In this document: positions 18,360 through 26,686 of the stretch, in pieces
Numbering within the stretch: the stretch's first letter is position 1
Layout of the letters: the number at the start of each line of letters is the position of its first letter
Origin: Flavobacterium sp. LC2016-13
GTDB lineage: Bacteria; Bacteroidota; Bacteroidia; Flavobacteriales; Flavobacteriaceae
Direction: 5' to 3'
Length of the DNA: 64,000 bases
Assembly (NCBI RefSeq): GCF_009707955.1
Contig: NZ_WMDQ01000010.1
Coordinates: 156,198 to 220,197 of the forward strand
The notes under the pieces: model-generated
What the model saw: only the letters and a program-made list of their open reading frames with translations
Database searches by the model: none
Told to the model about the DNA's origin: nothing
Made by a program: the position numbers and the translations under genes

Positions 18360-19640
18360 TTATAAAATTTCAAGTGAACCAATCATAAGAATTTCCTCAA
18401 AAACCATGCTTAGTATATTTTCTTCTAATTGTTTAAATTCAATCTCATTGATGTTTTGAAAATCTCCCCTAATTATTTCAATAAGTTCGTTTATAGATAA
18501 TGATTCTGTAAAATAGTACATCAATTGATCAGTTCCTTCTAATAGAATCTTCTGGATTTCTTTCCCGGAAAAAGGGTCAATCTCTATTAAAAAAAAGTTT
18601 TCTTCGTCTCCTTCTTCATGTATAGAAAAGTTATCGTACAATTTAATCTTGATAGTTTTGATTTCCTCATATTTATAATGATACACTTTTGGTAATGCCT
18701 TAAAGATACGATCAGACTTCATCCTTTCATAAGTAGAACTTGAGTCTTCATAATCCATCGAATCCATAATATCCATTACTTTTTTGTGATATTCTGGAAA
18801 TTCATATTTTAAACGAAGTTCTAGTTGATTACATGCTATTTTATTATGTTTAGCAATACCTACAAGATGAATATACTTATCTATGAATGGGATAAAATGA
18901 AAACGTAGAACAGAATCTAAATCATTGATATCTTTAGAACAGTCAATTAGATATGTGACATTTTTTCTTTCACTTAGCATGCAGCTGATCGAAAATTCCT
19001 CTATGATTTGATTAAAATATCCTATGTTTTCTAAATTGATTATTTGATTCATATTCTCCTTCAGAAATTTCTTAGCCATTTTACACCAATTTTGGAAAAA
19101 TTCAATATCATTCCCTCCCACAATTCCTACGTTGGCATTAAACAGATATTCATTAACATTTTTTTTTAGATGAGAAGGAATGCTTTTCAGTTTTTGCTGT
19201 ACTTCCATCAATGCTGTTTTATAAATATCAGGAACTGGATGTTTACTTTGAACAATCAAATGGTCATTCAAATTTGATTTCGGAAAAGGAGCCCAAGTAA
19301 AAACATCATTATCTACATGAATAAACGGTTTCTCTTGTAATTCTATGACTTTAATTTTTCCAAGAATCCATAATCTATGGTCTTCATTTTCTAACTCATT
19401 CAATATTAAAGAAACATCTCCATATGGTAATCCTAGCTGATTAATTAGAATGTCATAACCATGATCATCTGTATAAAGATCAACATTGGAATTTTCTCTT
19501 TTTAATGTAAGTAAACTCAAGCAGTTGCTCATTAAAAAATATTTATATTCCAGCCATCCCCCAAATTTTCTATTATTACTAAATTCTTGCTTTTGCTTGT
19601 GTAAAGTTGGTTTAGACCAAAATGAATGAATAATTTTCAT
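18360..19640 (-). CDS. DUF6734-like putative glycosyltransferase
   Basis: This 426-residue protein begins MKIIHSFWSKPTLHKQKQEF and has no signal peptide. The N-terminal 250 residues look like a GT-A-type fold. They hold VDLYTDDHGYD (about 53-63) and FIHVDNDVFTW with a DND triplet at 110-112, like the metal-binding DxD motif of sugar-nucleotide-dependent transferases. I recall this sequence type as DUF6734. The C-terminal 100 residues are acidic and helical. It lies 69 bp after UDP-galactopyranose mutase in the same direction, so its donor could be UDP-galactofuranose. The neighbouring Cys-rich GG-leader peptides are candidate acceptors. The activity and acceptor are inferences. Confidence 0.78.
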   Translation of the reverse strand: MKIIHSFWSKPTLHKQKQEFSNNRKFGGWLEYKYFLMSNCLSLLTLKRENSNVDLYTDDHGYDILINQLGLPYGDVSLILNELENEDHRLWILGKIKVIELQEKPFIHVDNDVFTWAPFPKSNLNDHLIVQSKHPVPDIYKTALMEVQQKLKSIPSHLKKNVNEYLFNANVGIVGGNDIEFFQNWCKMAKKFLKENMNQIINLENIGYFNQIIEEFSISCMLSERKNVTYLIDCSKDINDLDSVLRFHFIPFIDKYIHLVGIAKHNKIACNQLELRLKYEFPEYHKKVMDIMDSMDYEDSSSTYERMKSDRIFKALPKVYHYKYEEIKTIKIKLYDNFSIHEEGDEENFFLIEIDPFSGKEIQKILLEGTDQLMYYFTESLSINELIEIIRGDFQNINEIEFKQLEENILSMVFEEILMIGSLEIL

Positions 19641-19709
19641 ATTATATTGTTGTTAATTTTATTAGATTAGGAGTAATAATTATATTTAAGCAAAAGTTAT
19701 TTACTTAAA

Positions 19710-20825
19710 TCATAGTTTTAATTCCATCATTTTTTTTGCCTTTGAGAGTGCAGAAGCTATTACTTGGTGCATATCGTAGTATTTGTATTCTGCTAATCGT
19801 CCTCCAAAAATCACTTTATCTTCCATTTTTACCAACTCATTATATTTATTAAGTTTTTTAGTATTATAACTGTCATTTATTGGGTAATAAGCTTCAGCTC
19901 CGGGTGTCCATTCTTGTGGGTATTCTTTTGTAATGATTGTTCCCTCCTGTTTTCCATACTCAAAATGCTTGTGTTCAATAATACGAGTATAGGGAATATC
20001 AAACTCAGTAAAATTTATTGCCGCTACCCCTTGGTAATTTGGCAAATTAATATATTCATGTTCAAATCTTAAACTCCTATATTGTAAATGCCCAAATTTA
20101 TAATCATAAAACTCATCCAGTTTACCAGTATATACTGTTCGTTCCGCAATATTTTGAAATTGATCTCTATTTTTAAAAAAATCGATATCAGTTCTTACTT
20201 CTATACCTTCTAATAAACCTTCTATTAACTTATTATATCCTCCTATTGGGATTCCTTGATATCTATCATTAAAATAATTATTGTCAAAAGTAAATCGAAC
20301 AGGTAAACGCTTAATAATAAACTTTGGCAACTCTGTTGCCTTTCTTCCCCATTGTTTTTCTGTATAGCCTTTAATAAAAGTTTCATAGATATCTGTTCCA
20401 ATCACACTAATAGCTTGCTCTTCAAGATTTTGAGGATTATTAATTCCTGACTTTATAATCTGATCTTGAATTTTAGTGATAACTTCTTGCGGATTCTTAA
20501 TTTTCCATAGTTGATAAAACGTATTCATATTAAATGGTAAATTGTATAGTTCACCTTTGTAATGAGCTAGTGGAGAGTAAATAAAGTTATTGAATTCTAC
20601 AAAAGAATTAACATAGTCCCAGATTCCTTTATCATTTGTATGAAAAATATGAGGACCATATTTATGCATATTAATACCTTCCTTAGATTCACAATAGATA
20701 TTGCCTCCTATATGATTTCTCTTTTCAATGACTAGACATTTTTTTCCAAATTTGGTCATCTGTTGAGCAAATACAGCACCATAAAGACCAGACCCAATAA
20801 TCAGAAAATCATATTTTTTTAACAT
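19710..20825 (-). CDS. glf: UDP-galactopyranose mutase
   Basis: This 371-residue enzyme interconverts UDP-galactopyranose and UDP-galactofuranose using reduced FAD. It shows the FAD-binding GSGLYG (11-16), VIEKRNHIGGN, the KYGPHIFHT active-site segment, RLPVRFTFDNNYFNDRYQGI with the Tyr-rich substrate loop, and the C-terminal FAD contact FGGRLAEYKYYDMHQVI. The length is normal for the bacterial enzyme. It is usually found in surface polysaccharide loci, but here no other polysaccharide genes are nearby. Its only operon partner is the DUF6734 gene, and it is divergent from GG-leader peptide 2. That context suggests a dedicated supply of galactofuranose for a peptide product. Confidence 0.96.
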   Translation of the reverse strand: MLKKYDFLIIGSGLYGAVFAQQMTKFGKKCLVIEKRNHIGGNIYCESKEGINMHKYGPHIFHTNDKGIWDYVNSFVEFNNFIYSPLAHYKGELYNLPFNMNTFYQLWKIKNPQEVITKIQDQIIKSGINNPQNLEEQAISVIGTDIYETFIKGYTEKQWGRKATELPKFIIKRLPVRFTFDNNYFNDRYQGIPIGGYNKLIEGLLEGIEVRTDIDFFKNRDQFQNIAERTVYTGKLDEFYDYKFGHLQYRSLRFEHEYINLPNYQGVAAINFTEFDIPYTRIIEHKHFEYGKQEGTIITKEYPQEWTPGAEAYYPINDSYNTKKLNKYNELVKMEDKVIFGGRLAEYKYYDMHQVIASALSKAKKMMELKL

Positions 20826-21180
20826 ATATTACTTTATAATTTTGTGTTAATGTAGGAAAAATTAACTGAATTTATATTGCGTGATGACTCAAATTTTCAA
20901 CTAGTATCATTTACATGTATAACTAGCTTGCAAATAAATTTAAAATATTTCTCATTTATATTTTTACATCTTAATCTACTAATAAATTTAATGCCGAAGA
21001 ATTATAGTAGGAAATTATATTTTGAATTTGCTACTATTCTTCCATATAAATCATTCAAAATTAATTATTTAAAAAGTGTGTATATTACACTTTTAACAAA
21101 ACATTAACAATGATTTTGAACGATTGATTCTTTTTTTTTTGTGATATTTGAAATAATAATCTTACTTGCTTAGCTATTAA
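20826..21180. other. Divergent intergenic region between glf and peptide 2
   Basis: AT-rich, with no gene supported. It should contain the glf promoter (minus) and the peptide 2 promoter (plus). GATATTTG at 21143-21150 is an imperfect -7 element, 30 nt before the palindrome, in the same place as TATATTTG before peptide 1. Confidence 0.5.
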
Positions 21181-21196
21181 CTTAAGTGCACATAAG
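21181..21196. promoter_or_regulatory. Palindromic element upstream of GG-leader peptide 2
   Basis: CTTAAGTGCACATAAG is a palindrome at 14 of 16 positions, centred on GTGCAC, ending 54 nt before the ATG. It matches the site before peptide 1 in centre, length and position, with paired changes in the arms. Confidence 0.62.
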
Positions 21197-21250
21197 AAAA
21201 TTTAGTAAAGATGAGTAGTGATTTTATTTTTAACTAAAAACAATTAAATT

Positions 21251-21439
21251 ATGAAAAAGTTAAGTTTAAAAAATGTTGAAAGTATGCTTTCCAGAAATGA
21301 AATGAAAATGATTAATGGAGGTTATTCTAGCGGCGGTAAAACTAAGAAAAAATGTTGTTGGAATGGAACTACTAATTGTTCCATCTGTATTGAAGGAGGA
21401 ACTTCTTGTGTTGACGGAGCAACTTTAACTGATTGTTAA
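21251..21439 (+). CDS. GG-leader peptide precursor 2 (Cys-rich, 6 Cys core)
   Basis: This 62-residue precursor has a leader (starts MKKLSLKNVESMLSRNEM, ends KMINGG) almost the same as peptide 1. The 38-residue core starts YSSGGKTKKKCCWNG and ends GATLTDC. It has 6 Cys, enough for three disulfides, a basic KTKKK patch, and several Ser/Thr. The near-identical leaders imply the same exporter, presumably the C39-ABC protein at 24470. The next genes downstream are a TlpA-like protein and a VKOR/DsbA-like fusion, which supports disulfide bonding of the core. A terminator follows the gene, so expression is probably much higher than that of the genes after it. Confidence 0.88.
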   Translation: MKKLSLKNVESMLSRNEMKMINGGYSSGGKTKKKCCWNGTTNCSICIEGGTSCVDGATLTDC

Positions 21440-21445
21440 AGAATT

Positions 21446-21476
21446 TCAGGGAGGAGTTTTCCTCTCTGATTTTTTT
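21446..21476 (+). terminator. Terminator of GG-leader peptide 2
   Basis: TCAGGGAGG and CCTCTCTGA form a 9-bp stem (one G-T pair) followed by T7. It starts 6 nt after the stop codon and precedes the TlpA-like gene, so it may attenuate rather than stop transcription. Confidence 0.78.
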
Positions 21477-21502
21477 AATTATATTTTAAATAAATTAAAA
21501 AT

Positions 21503-22276
21503 ATGAGAATTATTTTACCTCTTTTTTTAGTGTTCTTTTTATGTCAATATTCTAATGCTCAAAAAAATAATTGTAATGAGCCAATAGAAAACCCATCTCT
21601 AATAACTAAAGATTTTCAAAGTTTTTGGAATTATTATAATACTTATATTCAATTATCGTCCGATTTTGTAGGTCTGAATTCCAATTCAAGTGTCTTAAAA
21701 AAAGAAGAATTCTTAAGATTACTTCTTTCAGGTAAGTATTTACCATTAAGACTTAAATGCAAAAGACCAATATATTATAAACTATTAAAAGTTAATTCTT
21801 GGAGTAGCAATGATATTCCTGATCAAATAAAAAATATGGCAAATATGGAATACGGTAATTTTTTGAGGGAAGGAAAACCTTTTAAAAAATTTAGTTATAC
21901 AGATTTGAATGGTAATATTTATAACACTTACAATACAAAAGGGAAAATTATAGTTCTAAAATTTTGGTTTATAAATTGTCAGAAATGTGTTGAAGAAATG
22001 CCATCACTAAATATGTTGGTCAAAAAATATGAAAATAGAAAAGATATACTTTTTATAAGTTTAGCTTTTGATGAAAATAAAAAATTAAAAGAGTTCTTGA
22101 AAAAGAAAATGTTTAAATATGCTGTCATTGGTAATCAAGAAGATTATATTTTAAAGAATCTAGGATTACAAATATTTCCCACACATATGATAATCAGCAA
22201 GATGGGAAATGTTACTAAAGTTGTAAATAGTTATTCTGAATTAGAAATAGCTTTAAAAAAAGAAATCTCAAAATAA
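21503..22276 (+). CDS. TlpA-family thioredoxin-like protein
   Basis: This 257-residue exported protein has a signal peptide (MRIILPLFLVFFLCQYSNAQ). The C-terminal half is a thioredoxin domain: FSYTDLNGNIYNTYNTKGKI, then LKFWFINCQKCVEEMPSLN with active-site Cys159 and Cys162 (CQKC instead of the usual CGPC), and the cis-Pro loop IFPTHMIISK. The unusual residues between the Cys would alter redox potential. It sits between peptide 2 and the VKOR fusion (9-bp gap to the latter), so the two probably form a redox pair for the periplasmic folding of the Cys-rich peptides. That role is inferred from context. Confidence 0.88.
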   Translation: MRIILPLFLVFFLCQYSNAQKNNCNEPIENPSLITKDFQSFWNYYNTYIQLSSDFVGLNSNSSVLKKEEFLRLLLSGKYLPLRLKCKRPIYYKLLKVNSWSSNDIPDQIKNMANMEYGNFLREGKPFKKFSYTDLNGNIYNTYNTKGKIIVLKFWFINCQKCVEEMPSLNMLVKKYENRKDILFISLAFDENKKLKEFLKKKMFKYAVIGNQEDYILKNLGLQIFPTHMIISKMGNVTKVVNSYSELEIALKKEISK

Positions 22277-22285
22277 TAACAATTT

Positions 22286-23863
22286 ATGAGCGAAAATTTT
22301 ACAAACCTTTTCTTGTATTTGAAGAAAGAAAACATAAATATTGATAAGAATGAGTTTATATTTCAAGTTCAATCCCACCCGGATTATCCTTCCTTATTGT
22401 CTATTGCAGATACTTTGAGTTTTTTTAATGTAAAAAATGGAGCTATAAATGTATCTTTTTCTGAAATTGAATTGCTTCCAAATCATTTTATTGCAATCTT
22501 AAAAGAGGAAAATGATAAGCCTACGATTGAAACCAAACAATATTTTATTGAAAGAAGAAATAATGCGTATTTTTATGTAAAAGACAAAAGATCTATTTCT
22601 ATTTCAAACAATTCATTGGAATTACGTTGGTTTGGTATTATTCTGTTATTGGAAAAACCTGAAGAAGAGGAAATCCTTATAAAAAGCAAGAATAGATTTT
22701 TTTGGGTTTTACCTTTTTTATGCTTGATGTCATTTTTAGCTGTTTTATTTCAGATGGAAGATTATTTTAAGTCCAAAATATTTTTTCTATTTCCTATAGT
22801 TGGAATGTTTTTTTCTATTACAGCTCTTAAAGATTTATTTGGGACTAAAATAGAGTTTCTTAATAGGTTTTGTAATATCACCAATTCTACTAGTTGTTCT
22901 ACGGTTGTTAGTTCTAATAAATGGAAAATTTTCGAAATAGTTAATTTCAGTGATTTGAGTTTAGTTTTTTTTAGTTCTCAATTCTTAGGGTTGTTATTTT
23001 TTTTTCTTTTAGGTGATACTATAACCTATTTTTTAATTCAAAAAATAATTCTTATTGTATCTGTTCCTATTTTGTTTTTATCATTATACTATCAAAAATT
23101 TGTTGAAAATAAATGGTGTCCAATTTGTTTAGCTATTATAGCTCTTATTCTTACGGAAATACTTTATTTAATGGCTTTTAAGTACTCAGTTTATCAAATT
23201 TCAAATAAAAAAATAATTGTTTTTAGTTTTGTTTTTCTTTCTGTAATGTTCATTTGGTCTGCATTGAAAAAAATGTTTATACAGCGGAAAGAATTGAAAG
23301 AACACCAATTAAAAGCTATTCGTTTTGAACGAAATTATACTATATTCAAAAACTCCTTATTGGCAAAAGATAAAGTTGAATTGCCAGAAAGCCTTATTGT
23401 TTTGGGAAATAAAGAGAGTAAAACAATAATTACAATAATTTCAAATCCATTTTGTAGTTTTTGTAAAGATGCCCACGAGATAATGGAAAATATTTTAGAT
23501 AGATATCATAAAGAAATACAAATACAAGTCATCTTAAAAACTAATATTGAAAAGGAAAATGAAGAGGGTAAAAAACTGTTTAGAAGTTTGATGGGGATAT
23601 ATAAATTCGATGGTGAAGCTAATTTTACTAAAGCATTAAAAAATTGGTTTGAGAATAAAAAGATTATAGAATGGTTTCGTTTGTTCACCGTAATTGAATC
23701 AAACGAATTTGATTCAATGTTTAATAATCAACAACAATGGTGTGAAGACAATGATTATAATTTTACACCTCTCATTTTTATAAATGGATATGAATATCCA
23801 CAGATGTATGAAGAGAAAAACCTTTTATTTTTTATAAATGATTTAATAGAAGATGAATTTTAA
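22286..23863 (+). CDS. C39-like / VKOR / DsbA-like thioredoxin fusion (disulfide-forming membrane protein)
   Basis: This 525-residue protein has three parts. Residues 1-125 resemble a C39 peptidase domain (VQSHPDYPSLLSIADTLSFF, LPNHFIAIL) but no catalytic CGPxC motif is present, so it probably binds leaders or is inert. Residues about 140-325 are a membrane VKOR domain with the loop pair Cys196 and Cys204 and the redox CPIC (278-281) near the end of a helix. Residues about 365-525 form a DsbA-like domain with CSFC (390-393). VKOR proteins oxidise partner thioredoxins at the expense of quinone. The layout suggests a self-contained machine that makes disulfides in exported peptides. It follows the TlpA-like gene by 9 bp. 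Confidence 0.9.
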   Translation: MSENFTNLFLYLKKENINIDKNEFIFQVQSHPDYPSLLSIADTLSFFNVKNGAINVSFSEIELLPNHFIAILKEENDKPTIETKQYFIERRNNAYFYVKDKRSISISNNSLELRWFGIILLLEKPEEEEILIKSKNRFFWVLPFLCLMSFLAVLFQMEDYFKSKIFFLFPIVGMFFSITALKDLFGTKIEFLNRFCNITNSTSCSTVVSSNKWKIFEIVNFSDLSLVFFSSQFLGLLFFFLLGDTITYFLIQKIILIVSVPILFLSLYYQKFVENKWCPICLAIIALILTEILYLMAFKYSVYQISNKKIIVFSFVFLSVMFIWSALKKMFIQRKELKEHQLKAIRFERNYTIFKNSLLAKDKVELPESLIVLGNKESKTIITIISNPFCSFCKDAHEIMENILDRYHKEIQIQVILKTNIEKENEEGKKLFRSLMGIYKFDGEANFTKALKNWFENKKIIEWFRLFTVIESNEFDSMFNNQQQWCEDNDYNFTPLIFINGYEYPQMYEEKNLLFFINDLIEDEF

Positions 23864-24469
23864 AAATCACTGACTATTGGATTAATTTTAATAACGATTT
23901 TGAGGTTGGTACTTTAAGTGTTGAAAATATTTTAGTACTATTTACATTCTTGCTCGTTCAATCCATTGATAAGTTTTTATATCATTATTTAGATTTTAAA
24001 CTATATCCCAATTAGAGTTGATTACCCAATATAATTATTTATAAGAGATTCAAAAAATGGCTTCCAAAAAATAAAATTTGACGTAATTGGTTTTAATGTG
24101 TTTAAATTCAACGGTTTTTAAGTTTTTTTTTAAGTATTTCAATAATATGATTATTGGAGAGTAAGTTTTAGCCATTGTTTATGAAAATTAAGGAAGTTTT
24201 CTAACTGAAGAAAAGATTAACATTTGTAATATCTTAAGTATTCTCAATTATTACAAATTAGAATGTTTTTTGTGCTAGAAGAATATCTAAGAAATGATAC
24301 TATCTTTAATGATGAAGAGTAATATGGTAAGTTTTTATATTTTAATCCGTATTATTTTTAATAAATATCTTTTACATTTTTAATATTTAAAAAATATTCC
24401 AAATAATTTTATATCTGTCGAACAAAAAATTGTCATTATAAGTTAAGTTTTATAAAAGAAAAGAAAAAT
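23864..24469. other. Gene-free spacer before the exporter
   Basis: No gene and no clear terminator is visible in these 606 bp. The sequence is AT-rich with scattered stops in all frames. It probably carries the promoter of the exporter genes. Confidence 0.5.
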
Positions 24470-26683
24470 TTGAAGCAATTCCCTAATTATTTACAAACTG
24501 AATCTAAGGATTGTGGTCCAACTTGTCTAAAAATCATTGCTAAATATTACGGTAAAATATGCAAGATTCAAGATTTAAGAGATCATAGCGAAACCAATCG
24601 CGATGGTAGTAATTTATTGATGTTAAGCGATGCAGCCGAAAAAATAGGCTTTAGAACTATTGGAGCAAAATTAAGTTTAGAAAAATTATCAGAAGTTTCA
24701 TTCCCATGTATATTGCATTGGAATAAGGTACACTATGTGGTTTTGTACGAGCTTAGATTTCGGAAATCAAAAATCGAAAAAATATTTATTTCAGATCCGG
24801 CGATTGGTCTTCTAGAATATTCACCAGACGAATTCTTAAAATTTTGGATTGGAAATAATGCGAATGAAAATACTAATGAAGGAATTGCACTATTGTTAGA
24901 GCCTTCCGCTAAATTTTATCAAACAGATTTTGATAAAGAAGAAAATGAACAATTAAAGTTTGGGTTTGGGCTTTTATCACAATACATAATCCGTTATAAA
25001 TCATTTCTAGTACAGTTAAGTATAGGTTTATTTGCAAGCACTTTACTGCAATTAGTCTTTCCATTTTTGACTCAAAGTATTGTTGATATTGGGATTCAGA
25101 ATCAGAATATCCATTTTATTTATTTAATACTCTTTGCACAATTGTTCCTTTTTGCAGGAAGAACGGGTCTAGAACTTATTAGAAGCTGGATATTGCTCCA
25201 TCTTTCTACCCGTATCAATATTTCCCTTATTTCAGATTTCTTTATAAAACTAATGAATCTGCCTATTTCGTTCTTTGATGTAAGAATGACAGGAGATATA
25301 ATGCAGCGTATTAATGATCATCGAAGAATTGAAAGAATTCTGACCACATCATCTTTGAATGTATTGTTTTCCACGATTAACATGGTTGTCATGGGAGGTG
25401 TTTTGGCGTACTTTAACCTGCAGATTTTCTTCGTTTTCTTTATCGGAAGTATTTTTTACTTTGGATGGATTACCCTGTTTTTAAAACGACGAGAAATTTT
25501 GGACTATAAACGCTTTGCCGAAGTTTCTCAAGAGCAAAGTAAAGTAATGGAGCTTATCAACGGAATGCAGGAAATCAAACTCCACAATGCCGAGAAACAA
25601 AAACGCTGGGGTTGGGAATATGTACAAGCAAGACTTTTTAGGGTTTCGATAAAAGGATTAGTTTTAGAACAAACCCAAACCATAGGTTCTTCTGTAATCA
25701 ATGAATTGAAGAATATTTTTATCATATTTCTGTCGGCAAAACTGGTAATTGACGGCTCGATAACTCTGGGTATGATGTTGGCAATCAGTTCGATTGTGGG
25801 AAGTTTAAACGGACCAATTGCCCAGCTTATAGAATTTGTGAGAGAACTTCAGGATGCAAAAATCTCTTTGGCAAGATTGTCCGAAATTCATGAAAAAGAA
25901 GATGAAACTGATCAGGAAGAAAATCAAACCAATGAAGTTCCGTATGATTCAGATATTGAGATAAAAAACCTTTCGTATCGTTATTTAGGATCTGATATTC
26001 CGGTTTTGGATGATTTGACCCTAAAAATTCCCGCAAACAAAGTAACTGCAATAGTTGGCGTTAGCGGAAGCGGAAAAACTACTCTGATGAAATTGCTTCT
26101 TAAATTCTATGAACCCGAAAAAGGAGAAATCAATATTGGCAATTCACAGTTGAAAAACATTTCGCAAAAAGCCTGGAGATCCAATATTGGCGCTGTAATG
26201 CAGGAAGGTTTTATTTTTAATGATACTATCGCCAATAATATTGCCATTGGCGTAGACAAAGTTGATAAAGAACGCTTGATATACGCTGCAGATGTAGCTA
26301 ATATAAAAGAATACATCTCGAGTTTGCCACTGGGATATAACACAAAAATAGGCTCAGAAGGTACAGGAATGAGTACCGGACAAAAGCAACGATTACTAAT
26401 TGCAAGAGCCGTTTACAAAAATCCGGAAATCTTGTTTTTTGACGAAGCAACATCAGCATTAGATGCCAATAATGAAAAGGAGATTATGCGAAAACTCGAT
26501 ATTTTCTTTAAAGAAAAAACCGTTGTGGTAATCGCACATCGACTCAGCACGGTTATGAACGCAGATCAGATTGTGGTTCTGGATAAAGGAAAAATTATCG
26601 AAATAGGATCGCACTCGGCATTAGTACAACAAAAAGGAAATTATTTTGAATTGGTTCGCAATCAATTACAATTAGGGAATTAA
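24470..26683 (+). CDS. Peptidase-containing ABC exporter (C39-TMD-NBD) for GG-leader peptides
   Basis: This 737-residue exporter cuts leaders after the double Gly and moves the core across the inner membrane. The start is a TTG at 24470; no in-frame ATG is available before QTESKDCGPTCL, and conserved C39 residues begin at once. C39 domain: Gln9, Cys15, His in LHWNKVHYVVL, Asp in ISDPAIG. Six-helix membrane domain about 165-450. NBD: Walker A GVSGSGKTT (about 530), an MSTGQ signature (about 634, in place of LSGGQ), Walker B ILFFDEATSALD, and the switch IAHRLSTV. The HlyD gene starts 3 bp later. It is the obvious exporter for both peptide precursors upstream. The outer-membrane channel is not in the window. 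Confidence 0.94.
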   Translation: MKQFPNYLQTESKDCGPTCLKIIAKYYGKICKIQDLRDHSETNRDGSNLLMLSDAAEKIGFRTIGAKLSLEKLSEVSFPCILHWNKVHYVVLYELRFRKSKIEKIFISDPAIGLLEYSPDEFLKFWIGNNANENTNEGIALLLEPSAKFYQTDFDKEENEQLKFGFGLLSQYIIRYKSFLVQLSIGLFASTLLQLVFPFLTQSIVDIGIQNQNIHFIYLILFAQLFLFAGRTGLELIRSWILLHLSTRINISLISDFFIKLMNLPISFFDVRMTGDIMQRINDHRRIERILTTSSLNVLFSTINMVVMGGVLAYFNLQIFFVFFIGSIFYFGWITLFLKRREILDYKRFAEVSQEQSKVMELINGMQEIKLHNAEKQKRWGWEYVQARLFRVSIKGLVLEQTQTIGSSVINELKNIFIIFLSAKLVIDGSITLGMMLAISSIVGSLNGPIAQLIEFVRELQDAKISLARLSEIHEKEDETDQEENQTNEVPYDSDIEIKNLSYRYLGSDIPVLDDLTLKIPANKVTAIVGVSGSGKTTLMKLLLKFYEPEKGEINIGNSQLKNISQKAWRSNIGAVMQEGFIFNDTIANNIAIGVDKVDKERLIYAADVANIKEYISSLPLGYNTKIGSEGTGMSTGQKQRLLIARAVYKNPEILFFDEATSALDANNEKEIMRKLDIFFKEKTVVVIAHRLSTVMNADQIVVLDKGKIIEIGSHSALVQQKGNYFELVRNQLQLGN

Positions 26684-26686
26684 AAC

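Noticed and set aside
20877..21107. Plus-strand 76-residue frame before peptide 2
   Set aside because: It starts inside the divergent promoter region, lacks an ATG-proximal signal and shows no recognisable features.
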